DNA of 64,000 nt from Lewinellaceae bacterium (GTDB taxonomy: Bacteria; Bacteroidota; Bacteroidia; Chitinophagales; Saprospiraceae). Shown piece after piece: positions 16,334 through 25,766 of this stretch; within the stretch, counting starts at the first letter, position 1, and each line of letters begins with the position of its first letter. The stretch covers positions 1 through 64,000 of the forward strand of contig JADJOD010000020.1 of assembly GCA_016713985.1 (NCBI GenBank). The letters run 5' to 3'. Both the position numbers and the translations under genes were made by a program. Under the pieces are notes generated by a model. It did no database searches, was not told the DNA's origin, and saw nothing but the letters and a program-made list of their open reading frames with translations.

Positions 16334-19008
16334 CGGCGTATCAAACATATCGTAGTACAATTTCAGCGTGGAATCCGTTTCTTTTTCCTTGATCTCGCCG
16401 AGGATTTTTTGCAAAGACTCCACTTTGGCGGTGTCGCCTTTTTCCCGGAAATAATTGCGGATGTCGGCGATGGCTTTGGTGGTGGCGAAACGACGGAATT
16501 CGCTGGTTTCCAGGTTGAGCGAAACCGCTTTCAGGTTTTCAATGCCGCTGTCGATCAATACAACATCGCCGAGGCCGGTCAGAAATTTTTGGTAGTTTTC
16601 GAAGAAGGAAAAGGCCGCCATGTAGTCGACTTTACCCATTCTTTTTTCAAAAAACGTCAGGTTGGCGCGATCCGGATTTTGGGCGTAGAGTTCGGCAAGG
16701 GTGGCCGTCAGGGCATCGCTGTCGTCGTTTTGCAGGCTTTGGGAAGCGACAACGGCCGCTGCGGGGTCGAGTTTGGTCAATGCGCTGAGCGCTGCGCCCA
16801 CAATACTGTAGGCCTGATCGGCGGAGAGGCTTTTCTGAATGATCGGGACGTATTGTTTGTCGCCGGTTTCGCCAAGCGCCTCGATGGCCGTGGCACGAAC
16901 GGAAGGTTCGGGATCGTTTTCGGCGATTTTTACGATGGCTGCCAGGGCGGCGGGGTTGGCGGGGTCTACACGGTTGAGCGCTTTCTGGCGGATTGCCCAG
17001 AATTTATCCTGCAAAGCATCCACCATAATTCCTTTGGCGAGATCGGTTTTTTCTTTTTCAGGCCTTCCATTGCCTCGTACCGGTCGCGGAAACGGGGGGC
17101 ATTGCGGAACATAAACGCCCACTCTTCGGGGCTGTGTTCGTCATTTTTTACACACAACAGGGCTTTGTCCGCATCCACGTTGACGAGGGCCGGTTTGGCG
17201 GGCACATTGAACGTGAAGGTCTGGCTGCGTTTGGTAACGCGGATTTTTTCGCGGGTTACTTTTCCGGTCGCGTCGTAAATATCCACGGCCAGCGGCAGGT
17301 CGAAGATGCGGGCGACGTTTTCACCCGATTGTTTTTGCGTGATGGTCACGGTCGACTGCCGGGCGGCTTCATCCCAGCCGTAGGTGATATCGAGGTCGGG
17401 GTGGCCGGCGCCGTAAAACCACTGATTAAAAAACCAGTTCAGGTCCTGCCCGGTCACGTCTTCAAACGCCAGGCGAAGTTCGTGGGCTTCCACGTCGCTG
17501 AATTCGTTTTTCTTCAGGTATCGCTGCAGGGCGGCAAAAAATGCGTCGTCGCCGACCTGGTTGCGCAGCATGTTGAGGATTGCGCCACCTTTGTTGTAGG
17601 AGTGGGCGTCGAACATACTTTCGCGGTCGTGATAGCCGAAATGGATCAGGGGGTGACCGCCGTCGGAAGCGGAAAAAATATAGCCCTGTTGTTCCTGCAT
17701 TTCGTGGAAATCGGCTGCATCACGCCCGTGTTTGTGTTCGATCCAGAGGTATTCGGAATAATTGGCAAAACCTTCGTTGAGCGTCAGGTTGGACCAACTT
17801 TCGGTCGTCACCAAATCGCCGAACCAGTGGTGAAACATTTCGTGCGCCACCACCTTTTCATTGGTCATGTGGTCGTCGAGCAGTTCACGTTTGGTTTTTT
17901 GCAAATATTCGCCGAAGATGACGGCGGTGGTATTTTCCATGGCGCCGCTCACGTAATCGCGTACGACGACCTGTGAAAATTTCGGCCAGGGGTAGGTATA
18001 ACCCAGTTTGGTGGAGAAAAACTCCAGCATTTCGGTGGTGTAGGGATAGATATCGCGGGCGAAGGGTTCAAATTTCGGTTCCACGTAATAATCCACGTCG
18101 ATCCCGCGCCATTTGTCTTTTACGACGGCATATTCGCCGATGGCCATCATAAACAGGTAAGGGGCGTGGGGTTTGTCCATTTTCCAGTAATCGGTGCGGG
18201 TGCCGTCGGTATTTTTTTTGGACGATACCAGTACGCCGTTGGAGAGTGTTTTGAATTTATTCTCCACGGTAATGTACATTTCCTGGGTGCAGCGTTCGTT
18301 GGGTTTGTCCACCGTAGGAAACCAGAAAGAGTTGCTTTCCGTCTCGCCCTGGGTCCAGATCTGCATGGGTTTGTCTTTGTCGGCGCCGTCGGCGTTGATA
18401 AAATACAGGCCTTTGTCCTGGGTAATGGCGGCGCTTCCGCCGAAGGATTCGCGTTCGTCGGGTTTGGCGGTATAGGTGACGGCGATTTTGAATTCCTCGG
18501 TGCGGGTAAAGGTTTTGCCGAGGAAAACGGTGAGTTGTTCGTTGTTGTAGTCGTATTGGAGGGCTTCGGTTTTTCCGTCGAAGGTGACCGATTTGATGTC
18601 GAAGTTTTTGGCGTCGAGGGTCACGCGGTCGGTGGCATAAAACCAGGGGCGCAATGTGAGCGTGGCTTTCCCGTTGGCGCGTTTTTTGGGCCAATCGAAC
18701 GAGATGTCGATTTTGGTGTGGATCAGGTCGTGTTCGAAGGTATGCGAGGGGTTGTAAGGCGGCAGGGTGTCGGACAGGGTTTCATCGTCGGGCGTTATTT
18801 CGGCGGCGTCGGTAAAGTTATATTCGGCCGGTTCTTCGGCGTCTTCCGATTCTGCTTCTTCACCCATGAGCGGTTTGCTCATGGTATCCCATACGGCGGG
18901 TTCATTGGGCGTTACGGGAGTGGAGGCTGTGGAGGTGCCTGTTTTAGGGGTGCAGGCGGCGTACAACGCGATCAAAATGATCAGCGCCGGGGTGAGGAGG
19001 TTTCTCAT
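16331..19008 (-). CDS. M1 family aminopeptidase lipoprotein with HEAT-like C-terminus (frameshifted)
   Basis: The start at 19008 gives MRNLLTPALIILIALYAACT, a lipoprotein signal with lipobox YAAC. The catalytic gluzincin domain shows the GAMEN motif (GAMENTTAVIF) and the zinc site HEMFHHWFGD with the third ligand in NEGFANY. The frame breaks in the A-run at 17054-17058. One extra A restores EGLKKEKTDLAKGIMVDALQ and continues into HEAT-like repeats (AIRQKALNRV, SVRATAIEALGETGD, AALSALTKLD) to the stop at 16331. Repaired length is 892 aa. The enzyme should trim N-terminal residues from peptides at the cell envelope. Convergent with RidA, with repeat-rich DNA between them. Confidence 0.9.
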
Positions 19009-19258
19009 TAACAGAAAGTAAGTTAGTTTGTAGCGAAGAAATTTGGCAGTGGCGAGTTGCCGTGATGAGTTGGTGGTGGAAGGGAACATGATTCCGGTGC
19101 AAAATTCGCAAATCAAATCCGGCCTTTTGCACAACTTTGCCGCGTTTTCGGCTAATAGCCTCAAATGTATTCTGATTAACGCACTACAAACGCTCATGGA
19201 GCAAAAAACGTACATTGCGAAAGAAAGGTGGAAAGAATCCGTCATTTAAAAAAACACC

Positions 19259-19603
19259 ATGCCTGATCAGGATACGAATTTACTGAACGATGCCGTTGCC
19301 ATGGTGCGCGGTCCTTTCGAACTCGACAACGCCGCCCCGCCCGCCAGCGAGGAAGAACTGCTTTCCCTGCTCGCCGACCGTATCGCCGACATGCTGGAAA
19401 AACAGCCGGAATACCTGATGAGCCTGCTGTACCGCTTCGATGTGCTGGAGAAAAAAATCGTGCCCGTCATGCGCCCCGACGCGCCCGAACCGGCCAACTG
19501 GGGTCTCGCCCGCTTAGTGCTGGAACGCCAGAAAGAACGCGCGGAGACCAAACGCACCGTGAAGCCGAAGCCGTTGGAGGGCATGGATGACTGGGCGTGG
19601 TAG
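19259..19603 (+). CDS. Conserved hypothetical protein, 114 aa
   Basis: I recognise no named family. The protein is acidic and largely helical: EEELLSLLADRIADMLEKQP and EYLMSLLYRFDVLEKKIVPV suggest a helical bundle with a hydrophobic core. The end KPLEGMDDWAW is Trp-rich. No signal peptide or membrane segment. Codon use and GC content match neighbouring genes, supporting a real gene. It stands alone, divergent from the M1 peptidase and upstream of gcdH. Confidence 0.75.
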   Translation: MPDQDTNLLNDAVAMVRGPFELDNAAPPASEEELLSLLADRIADMLEKQPEYLMSLLYRFDVLEKKIVPVMRPDAPEPANWGLARLVLERQKERAETKRTVKPKPLEGMDDWAW

Positions 19604-19720
19604 GCCTTCCTTCCAAACCATCTTCGCTTTTTCTGCAAAATCTGCCCTGTTTTAAAAATTATATTCTGTCAAAATAAGTAAAATGTGTTTCCTGGCCGAC
19701 TGTGCCAGCGAAACTTTGCT

Positions 19721-19728
19721 TATTTTTG
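19721..19728 (+). promoter_or_regulatory. Possible -7 element upstream of gcdH
   Basis: TATTTTTG is an exact TAnnTTTG match about 114 bases before the start. The -33 element is not obvious. Confidence 0.4.
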
Positions 19729-19805
19729 CGGTAAAATTATCCTGACCAAAAAGGAGCTGCGCCTCCATCGAACTTCCTTCCGAAAAGAATGTTCCATACG
19801 CGCCA

Positions 19806-19840
19806 CTCCAATCACTCAATCACTCAATCACTCATTCACT
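19806..19840 (+). repeat. AATCACTC array in the gcdH leader
   Basis: About four degenerate units (CAATCACT, CAATCACT, CATTCACT) end two bases before the gcdH start codon. No inverted partner is visible nearby. Confidence 0.6.
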
Positions 19841-19841
19841 G

Positions 19842-21062
19842 ATGCAATCAAACGGCGCCGCTCCGACCCATACGCCCCGAACTGCCCGGGAAGACCGCTA
19901 CCAGCACCACGACTACTACGGGGTGGACGAACTGCTCACCTCAGAACACCTCATCGCCCGCGACGCGGTGCGCCAGTGGGTAAAATCGGAGGTTAGCCCC
20001 ATCATCGAAGACTACTCCAATCGGGCCGAATGCCCCACACAACTGTTCAAAGGCCTGGCCGAAATCGGCGCATTCGGCCCCTCGCTCCCGGCGGAATACG
20101 GCTGCGGCGGCATGGACGAGATCGCCTACGGCGTCATTATGCAGGAACTCGAACGCGGCGACTCCGGCGTGCGCTCCATGGCGTCGGTGCAGGGCTCGCT
20201 GGTGATGTATCCCATCTACAAGTTCGGTTCGGAAGAACACCGCCGCCACTACCTGCCCAAACTGGCGCAGGGTGAACTCATCGGCTGCTTCGGCCTCACG
20301 GAACCCGACCACGGCTCCAATCCGAGCGGCATGACCACCAACGTGAAAGACGACGGCGACGCCTACATCCTCAACGGCGCCAAAATGTGGATCACCAACT
20401 CTCCGGTGGCCGATATCGCCGTGGTATGGGCCAAAAACGAAGAAGGCCGCATCATCGGCATGATCGTGGAAAAAGGCATGAAAGGTTTCTCCGCCCCGGA
20501 AATTCACGGAAAATGGTCGCTGCGCGCCAGCATTACCGGCGAACTGGTGTTTGAAGACGTGCGGGTGCCGAAGAAAAACGTATTGCCCGGCGTCAACGGC
20601 CTGAAAGGCCCGCTGGCCTGCCTCACCAAAGCCCGCTACGGTATCGCCTGGGGCGCTATCGGCGCTGCATTAGATTGTTACGACTCCGCCCTGCGCTACT
20701 CAAAAGAACGCATCCAGTTTGGCAAACCCATCGGCGGTTTCCAGTTGACGCAGAAAAAACTGGCGGAAATGATCACCGAGATCACCAAAGCGCAGCTGCT
20801 TACCTGGCGACTCGGCACGTTGGCCATCGAGGGCAAAATGACTTCCGCACAGGTGAGTATGGCCAAACGCAACAACGTACACATGGCGCTTGAAATCGCG
20901 CGGGAAGCACGCCAAATACACGGCGGTATGGGTATCACGAACGAATACCCGGTTATGCGCCACATGATGAACTTAGAAACGGTGCTGACCTACGAAGGGA
21001 CCCACGATATTCATTTGCTCATTACCGGCCACGACGTTACGGGGTTGGATGCGTTTAAATAA
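19842..21062 (+). CDS. Acyl-CoA dehydrogenase, glutaryl-CoA dehydrogenase type
   Basis: 406 aa flavoprotein. Typical elements: CFGLTEPDHGSNPSGMTT (FAD-binding loop), MWITNSPVADIAVVWA, the RYSKERIQFGKPIGGFQLTQ segment and IHGGMGITNEYPVMRH. The catalytic Glu lies in TYEGTHDIH near residue 390. VRSMASVQGSLVMYPI matches the GCDH-specific region whose Arg binds the gamma-carboxylate of glutaryl-CoA. It should oxidise and decarboxylate glutaryl-CoA to crotonyl-CoA in lysine/tryptophan breakdown. The first 30 residues are variable, so a slightly later start is possible. A heptamer array begins four bases after the stop. Confidence 0.9.
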   Translation: MQSNGAAPTHTPRTAREDRYQHHDYYGVDELLTSEHLIARDAVRQWVKSEVSPIIEDYSNRAECPTQLFKGLAEIGAFGPSLPAEYGCGGMDEIAYGVIMQELERGDSGVRSMASVQGSLVMYPIYKFGSEEHRRHYLPKLAQGELIGCFGLTEPDHGSNPSGMTTNVKDDGDAYILNGAKMWITNSPVADIAVVWAKNEEGRIIGMIVEKGMKGFSAPEIHGKWSLRASITGELVFEDVRVPKKNVLPGVNGLKGPLACLTKARYGIAWGAIGAALDCYDSALRYSKERIQFGKPIGGFQLTQKKLAEMITEITKAQLLTWRLGTLAIEGKMTSAQVSMAKRNNVHMALEIAREARQIHGGMGITNEYPVMRHMMNLETVLTYEGTHDIHLLITGHDVTGLDAFK

Positions 21063-21065
21063 CTT

Positions 21066-21136
21066 AGACGGTGGACGGTGGACGGTAGACGGTGGACGGT
21101 GGACGGTAGACGGCGGACGGTAGACGGTAGACGGTA
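21066..21136 (+). repeat. GGTGGAC/GGTAGAC heptamer array, left of the IVP gene
   Basis: About ten 7-base units (GGTGGAC, GGTAGAC, once GGCGGAC) between the gcdH stop and the IVP start. The complement forms the array at 21534-21628. Confidence 0.85.
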
Positions 21137-21171
21137 CGTAATGAAATTTAACCCGTTAAAATAATATTACC

Positions 21172-21533
21172 ATGGGAAATTTTAAAAGCCTGAGGGTTTG
21201 GAATGATGCTATGGATCTTACTGAAAACATCTATCGCATGACACAGGAACCTTCCTTTTCCAGAGACTTTGCCTTGAAAGATCAGATAAGGCGCGCTGCT
21301 GTTTCTATTGCATCGAACATTGCCGAAGGAGATGAACGCGGTACCAACCGGGAATCCGTACACTTTTTTAATATTGCCAAGGGCTCTGCGGCCGAAGTGA
21401 TTACACAGTTAAATATTGCGCACCGAATCGGCTATTTTATGCCGATATGCTTGGACAAATAGAAAATCATGCTGAAAAAATTCGCGCCTCCCTCAAAAAA
21501 CTAATCCAAACAAGAACTCAAATCGATATTTAA
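21172..21533 (+). CDS. Four-helix bundle protein, S23/IVP family (frameshifted)
   Basis: The family is named for proteins encoded in 23S rRNA intervening sequences and is related to the Avd protein of diversity-generating retroelements. The N-terminus FKSLRVWNDAMDLTENIYRM, the core KDQIRRAAVSIASNIAEGDE, and FFNIAKGSAAEVITQLNIAH are diagnostic. The frame stops early after GYFMPICLDK. One missing base in the T-run 21435-21438 restores ADMLGQIENHAEKIRASLKK and the stop at 21531-21533, giving 120 aa, the family norm. The gene is enclosed by inverted heptamer arrays; the right array begins at the base after the stop. It is not inside an rRNA gene. Molecular function is unknown. Confidence 0.88.
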
Positions 21534-21628
21534 CCGTCTACCGTCCACCGTCCACCGTCCATACCGTCTACCGTCTACCGTCTACCGTCCACCGTCCACC
21601 GTCCACCGTCCACCGTCCACCGTCCACA
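21534..21628 (-). repeat. CCGTCCA/CCGTCTA heptamer array, right of the IVP gene
   Basis: About thirteen 7-base units, complementary to the left array at 21066-21136. The pair could fold with the IVP gene as the loop. The single-strand unit CCGTCCA also occurs inside pheT. Confidence 0.85.
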
Positions 21629-21810
21629 TGTTAAATACTTGTTTTTCATCGAAAAAGGGGTCATAAAACAAGTGTTCTTGCGTTAAAGTGAAACTTTTGC
21701 ACTGGGAAAACTTGCAGCAACTATAAGTAAAGGTGGATTCCGGTATTCTATGAACGGCATACTCTTTGTCTTATACATGACTGAAATCACTAATCAAAAC
21801 ATTTGTGTGT

Positions 21811-22968
21811 ATGTCTTTTGAAAGAAAATTCATGTGGGTGATATGTGTTTTTGCCATTCCATTTTCTGTATTGGGGCAAAAAGAACAAACCATTAACTTT
21901 ATTAACCCTTCCTTCGAGGGCCTGCCCAAAGCGGGTGAAGCCCCCAACGGTTGGTATGACTGCGGAAAACCGGAAGAGACCCCGCCGGATATTCAGCCCG
22001 GCGCTTTTGCCGTCACCAAATCGCCCAGTCACGGCAATACCTACCTCGGTCTGGTGGTGCGCGACAACGAAACCAACGAGGGAGTCGGCCAGCGCCTGAG
22101 CAAACCGCTGGAAAAGGACCAGTGTTATGAGTTCAGCATGGATATTTGCCGTTCCGAGCTCTATCTCAGCACGAGTAAACTCACCGGACAGGAAGCCAAC
22201 TACGTCACCCCCGCCAAATTGCGCGTTTACGGTGGCAACGGATATTGCAACAAAGCGGAATTGTTGTACGAAACGGCCGTCGTCACCAATACCCGCTGGT
22301 TGTCGCACACGTTCAGGCTCCACCCCAAAAATGGGAACTATTCCTACCTGATGATTGAGGCGTATTATAAAACGCCGGTTTTGTTTCCGTACAACGGCAA
22401 TATCCTGCTGGACAACGCTTCTCCGATCAAACAGATCATTTGCGGACCGGAGAAAATGCCGGATGCCAAACCCGCGCCGCCCATTGCTTCCACTGCGAAA
22501 GCGCCGCCCAAGGATAAAATAAGGACACAACCCAAAGTGGATACACCGGCCAAAAAGCCCGAACCTTCCAAATCAACAGCCTCCGTTATGGAACGGAAAA
22601 CGGTGAAAAAAGGCAAAACCTACCGGCTCGACAAGGTCTATTTTGATACGAATAAGTACAACATCAAAGACGCCAGCGAAGAAGGGCTCAACGAATTGTT
22701 CCAGTTTTTGCGCGGCAACCCCGATGTGGTGGTAGAGATCGGCGGTCATACGAACAACGTCATGTGGCCCGATTCGTCTTTTGCCAACCAACTTTCCACC
22801 AACCGGGCCAAAGCGGTCGCCAACTGGCTCGTCGCCAAAGGTATTACCTCCGACCGGGTGCAATTCAAGGGGTATGGCTGGACAAAACCGATCGAACCGA
22901 ATATTACGGAAGAGGGCCGGAAAAAGAACCAACGGGTGGAGATCACGATCCTGAATATGAACGGATAG
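21811..22968 (+). CDS. OmpA family protein with N-terminal beta-sandwich-like domain
   Basis: 385 aa from ATG at 21811 (an upstream GTG at 21805 adds two residues). A signal peptide (VICVFAIPFSVLGQ) is followed by a roughly 190-residue domain (NFINPSFEGLPKAGEAPNGW, KSPSHGNTYLGLV) resembling a carbohydrate-binding/jelly-roll module, a Pro/Lys-rich linker, and an OmpA-like peptidoglycan-binding domain (YRLDKVYFDTNKYNIKDASE, VEIGGHTNN, LSTNRAKAVANWLVAKGI, GWTKP, NQRVEITIL). Likely anchors the outer membrane or a surface module to the peptidoglycan. It faces the end of the metallopeptidase operon convergently. Confidence 0.88.
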   Translation: MSFERKFMWVICVFAIPFSVLGQKEQTINFINPSFEGLPKAGEAPNGWYDCGKPEETPPDIQPGAFAVTKSPSHGNTYLGLVVRDNETNEGVGQRLSKPLEKDQCYEFSMDICRSELYLSTSKLTGQEANYVTPAKLRVYGGNGYCNKAELLYETAVVTNTRWLSHTFRLHPKNGNYSYLMIEAYYKTPVLFPYNGNILLDNASPIKQIICGPEKMPDAKPAPPIASTAKAPPKDKIRTQPKVDTPAKKPEPSKSTASVMERKTVKKGKTYRLDKVYFDTNKYNIKDASEEGLNELFQFLRGNPDVVVEIGGHTNNVMWPDSSFANQLSTNRAKAVANWLVAKGITSDRVQFKGYGWTKPIEPNITEEGRKKNQRVEITILNMNG

Positions 22969-23059
22969 AACTTGTCAGGTTAAGCGTCTTGGGGTAGTGT
23001 CAAAAGTCTTTAAGTTGCGCATTGTCGCGAATTGGGAGAAATTTTATTCGGATGATGCG

Positions 23060-23094
23060 CAGACATTCCAGGTTTTCAAAACCTGGAATGTCTG
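23060..23094. repeat. Perfect 17-base palindrome
   Basis: CAGACATTCCAGGTTTT, one central C, then the exact complement. It lies between convergent genes, so it may help termination, but there is no T-run. Confidence 0.85.
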
Positions 23095-23177
23095 GTTCGA
23101 TCGCGATTCAAAATAATATTTTCCGTTTCAAATCCAAAATAAAGTATCGCTGACTTTTGAAACAACCCCAAGAGGCA

Positions 23178-24531
23178 TCAAAACCGCACCTTCAGTGAAA
23201 TTCCCGGTGAACGGGTTGTCACTAACACCGGTTCCAGGCGCCAGCGCGGAGGAGCGGCACAAATCGTGTTTTTCAGGTCTTTTTTCGCTCTGCTTTTTTC
23301 CACAACCGACCAGATGACGCCGGTCAGGACCAAGGCGCCGCCGGTAAACATCATTACCTGCGCCCCGACGTATTCGTTGTCTGCTTTTTTGTAAAACGCC
23401 TCGCGGTCAATGCCCTGATCGGTATAAAACGGGTCCTGCCGGTTGAGGAATGTCTTGTAGTCGTCATGTTTGGCAAGTACATCGGTATAAGGCCAGATAC
23501 CCAGCAGGCCTACTCCGGCGCCGGCGCCGGCCAGAATCCAGCATTTTTTCCTGATTTCGGGACTGACCTGCGCTTTCGGCAGGTTGCTGACGTCGTACAC
23601 ATAAATCCGGAGCTGGTTGGGTTGTGAGGCCATCGCTTTGGGCACGTTGTCCATTTGGTAGTTCCATTCCACACGTTTGTCGCCGGGTGTTGCCATGAAG
23701 GTGCCCGTCCCGACGGTTGTGTTGACCCGGATGTTTCGGATTAAAGGAGCAGAGTATGACGTTGACCGTCCGCCCGTTGTACTGCGGCATGATTTTGAAA
23801 CGGACCAGCACTTTTTCGTCCGTGAGTTCGGCGGAGGCGCTGGAGATCAGGTTCCAGCGGTTGAACGAAGCCGGATCGATGGCAATGAATATTTTATCGC
23901 CGCCGACTTTGCCTTTTTCGGCGTCCAAAATCTTTTTCCACTCCTTGTCGTACTCGATGCTGATGGCTTCTTCCCGCGCTGCCGGGTCGGGATAATATTC
24001 CGGCTTGATGTTTATTCTGGCTTTCAGGTTTTGGGCGGCGGCTAAAGCGTCGTTGCGCGAAGCGCGCATCCGCGCCATCGCAACGGCGGCAAAACGATCG
24101 GCTTCCAGTTCCATTTTTTTCCGGGCTTTGACGTCGGTTTCGCTGAAGTTGTGGCCACGAACAAGGTGCCCGATCTCGTGGGCAAAAACAAAATAGGCGG
24201 CCCATTTGGTTTTGCCTTCCACTTTGAAATCACCCATAAATTTATTGCTGTACAACAGGTACCGGACTCCTTTCCGTTCGTTGGCCTGGGCGTTGTCTAC
24301 CGTCGCGACCTGGAGTGTGAAAGGGCGGTCGCCGGTGATGCCTGACAGATTGAGGATTTCATCCACAATTTTTTCCGCCTCTTCGGTGGGTTCAAAAAGC
24401 GTGTATTTGCCCGCCGTTTTATCGGAGGCGAAGTTGCATCCGTTGGTGAATTCGAGTTCCTGCTGTGCCGGAAGCAGGCCGGCGCCGGCCATCAGGCACA
24501 GAAAAATGATCCGGGAGAGTGCGTTTTTCAT
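23178..24531 (-). CDS. Secreted HExxH (M48-like) metallopeptidase with C-terminal membrane segments (frameshifted)
   Basis: A signal peptide (IIFLCLMAGAGLLPAQQ) precedes a zincin domain with FAHEIGHLVRGH near residue 120 and ELEADRFAA about 25 residues later, giving the HExxH plus E-A-D pattern of M48-like enzymes. The frame shifts at 23743-23745; removing one T restores VILCSLIRNIRVNTTVGTGT, continuing into a domain ending in two hydrophobic stretches (CWILAGAGAGVGLLGIWPY and VMMFTGGALVLTGVIWSVV). Repaired length is 450 aa. It is the last gene of a four-gene operon, four bases after the previous stop. It resembles the preceding gene (RYLLYSNKF versus RYVLYSRKF), so the two are paralogues. 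Substrate unknown. Confidence 0.82.
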
Positions 24532-24535
24532 GGTG

Positions 24536-25745
24536 TTAATTTTTCAAATAGTTGATAATCTTCGATTTGCGCAAGTGTGTCACACCCGGCAATTCGCTTG
24601 GACTGCTCACTACGGGTTTGCGATCCTTTTCCGGCACCTGGAACTCATAGATGAGTGCAGTGACATTGGTATTGCGGTCGAAGGGCAGTTGGCCGAGGGC
24701 GGACGGCAACTTGTTGGCGCCTTCATTGAGCCAGTCGGTCGCCGCTTTTCGGGTAAGCGGGAGTTTCGAATTGGTCAGGGTATGCGGGGTGACGACAAAC
24801 ACGAATACCCGGAATAAACCCGGCTCGGAGGTGAACAAAGACTTCAGGATAACACAGGGTGGAGAAGTCTTCACAACGGACAATTTTTGAGGACCACCTG
24901 GAGTTTTCGCCTTTGCAGGCGCCGTCGCGGTTAAATTGCTCCATCCGGGTGACCAGTGCAAAACCGTCGGGTACGTATAAATAACGCCGGGTGGAATAAC
25001 CGGCAGATTCGAGTGCCCGGCTGATTTTTTTGTCGGCATCGGCCAGGGTGTTGCAGTTGTTGAAATAAACGTCGAGGTTTGCTTCAGCCGATGGTGTCGG
25101 CGTCGGGAAAGGAAATTTTGGGAAGTTTTTGATCACTTCGTTGATGTTTTCCTCAAACCACGCGGCGTGTTCCGCGTTGCGCAGGCTGGCTTCCGCCCGC
25201 AGGAAACCCCGCATGATGTCCAGTTTTCTGTCGGAAGAATCAATACCGGAGGCGAGGGAAAGTTGCGCGGCCACCTGTTCGGCCAGCACGGCCGGCACAC
25301 CGGTCAGGCAAAGTGTGTAACCGGCAAACTCGTCCGCCTCCATTTCTTCCGCTTCGGTGGGCGACCCGCCTTTTAACAAATGCCCGTTGACGTGGTGCCC
25401 GATTTCGTGAGCGAGTATGGCGTACCGGAGGGCAAGGTCCTGATGGGCGCTGAAAAACTTCCGGCTGTACAATACGTAACGTTTGTTTTTGTCCACAACC
25501 GCCGCCACCGAGGGCACATTGGAGCAAATAAATTCGAAATTGAGTATTTGAGCCGTTTTTTTAAGAATATCGTCTTTCAGTTGTTCGATGGAATCCGATG
25601 CTTCGAAACTGTACAATTCTTCGGGCATGGCCGTGCCGTGATAAATACAACGATGTGTCGTATTGATCTCGATGTAATCCTGGCCGGACGCCAGGCTACA
25701 GAACAAACCCGAAAAAAGAACCGAAAAAAGCAATCGTATCGACAT
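24536..25745 (-). CDS. Secreted HExxH (M48-like) metallopeptidase (frameshifted)
   Basis: A signal peptide (LLFSVLFSGLFCSLASGQ) is followed by a zincin domain with LAHEIGHHVNGH near residue 115 and EEMEADEFAGY about 20 residues on. After a helical segment comes a Pro-rich linker (FPFPTPTPSAE) and a C-terminal domain with a YVPDGFALVTRMEQF motif. The frame breaks in the run at 24884-24888. Dropping one A gives SSKLSVVKTSPPCVILKSLF and a continuous protein of 402 aa ending at 24536. It starts 21 bases after the VWA/barrel gene. The two adjacent paralogous proteases, each with a different C-terminal domain, suggest a joint role at the envelope. Confidence 0.82.
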
Positions 25746-25766
25746 GGTTTTGTTGTTTTGGAGCGG

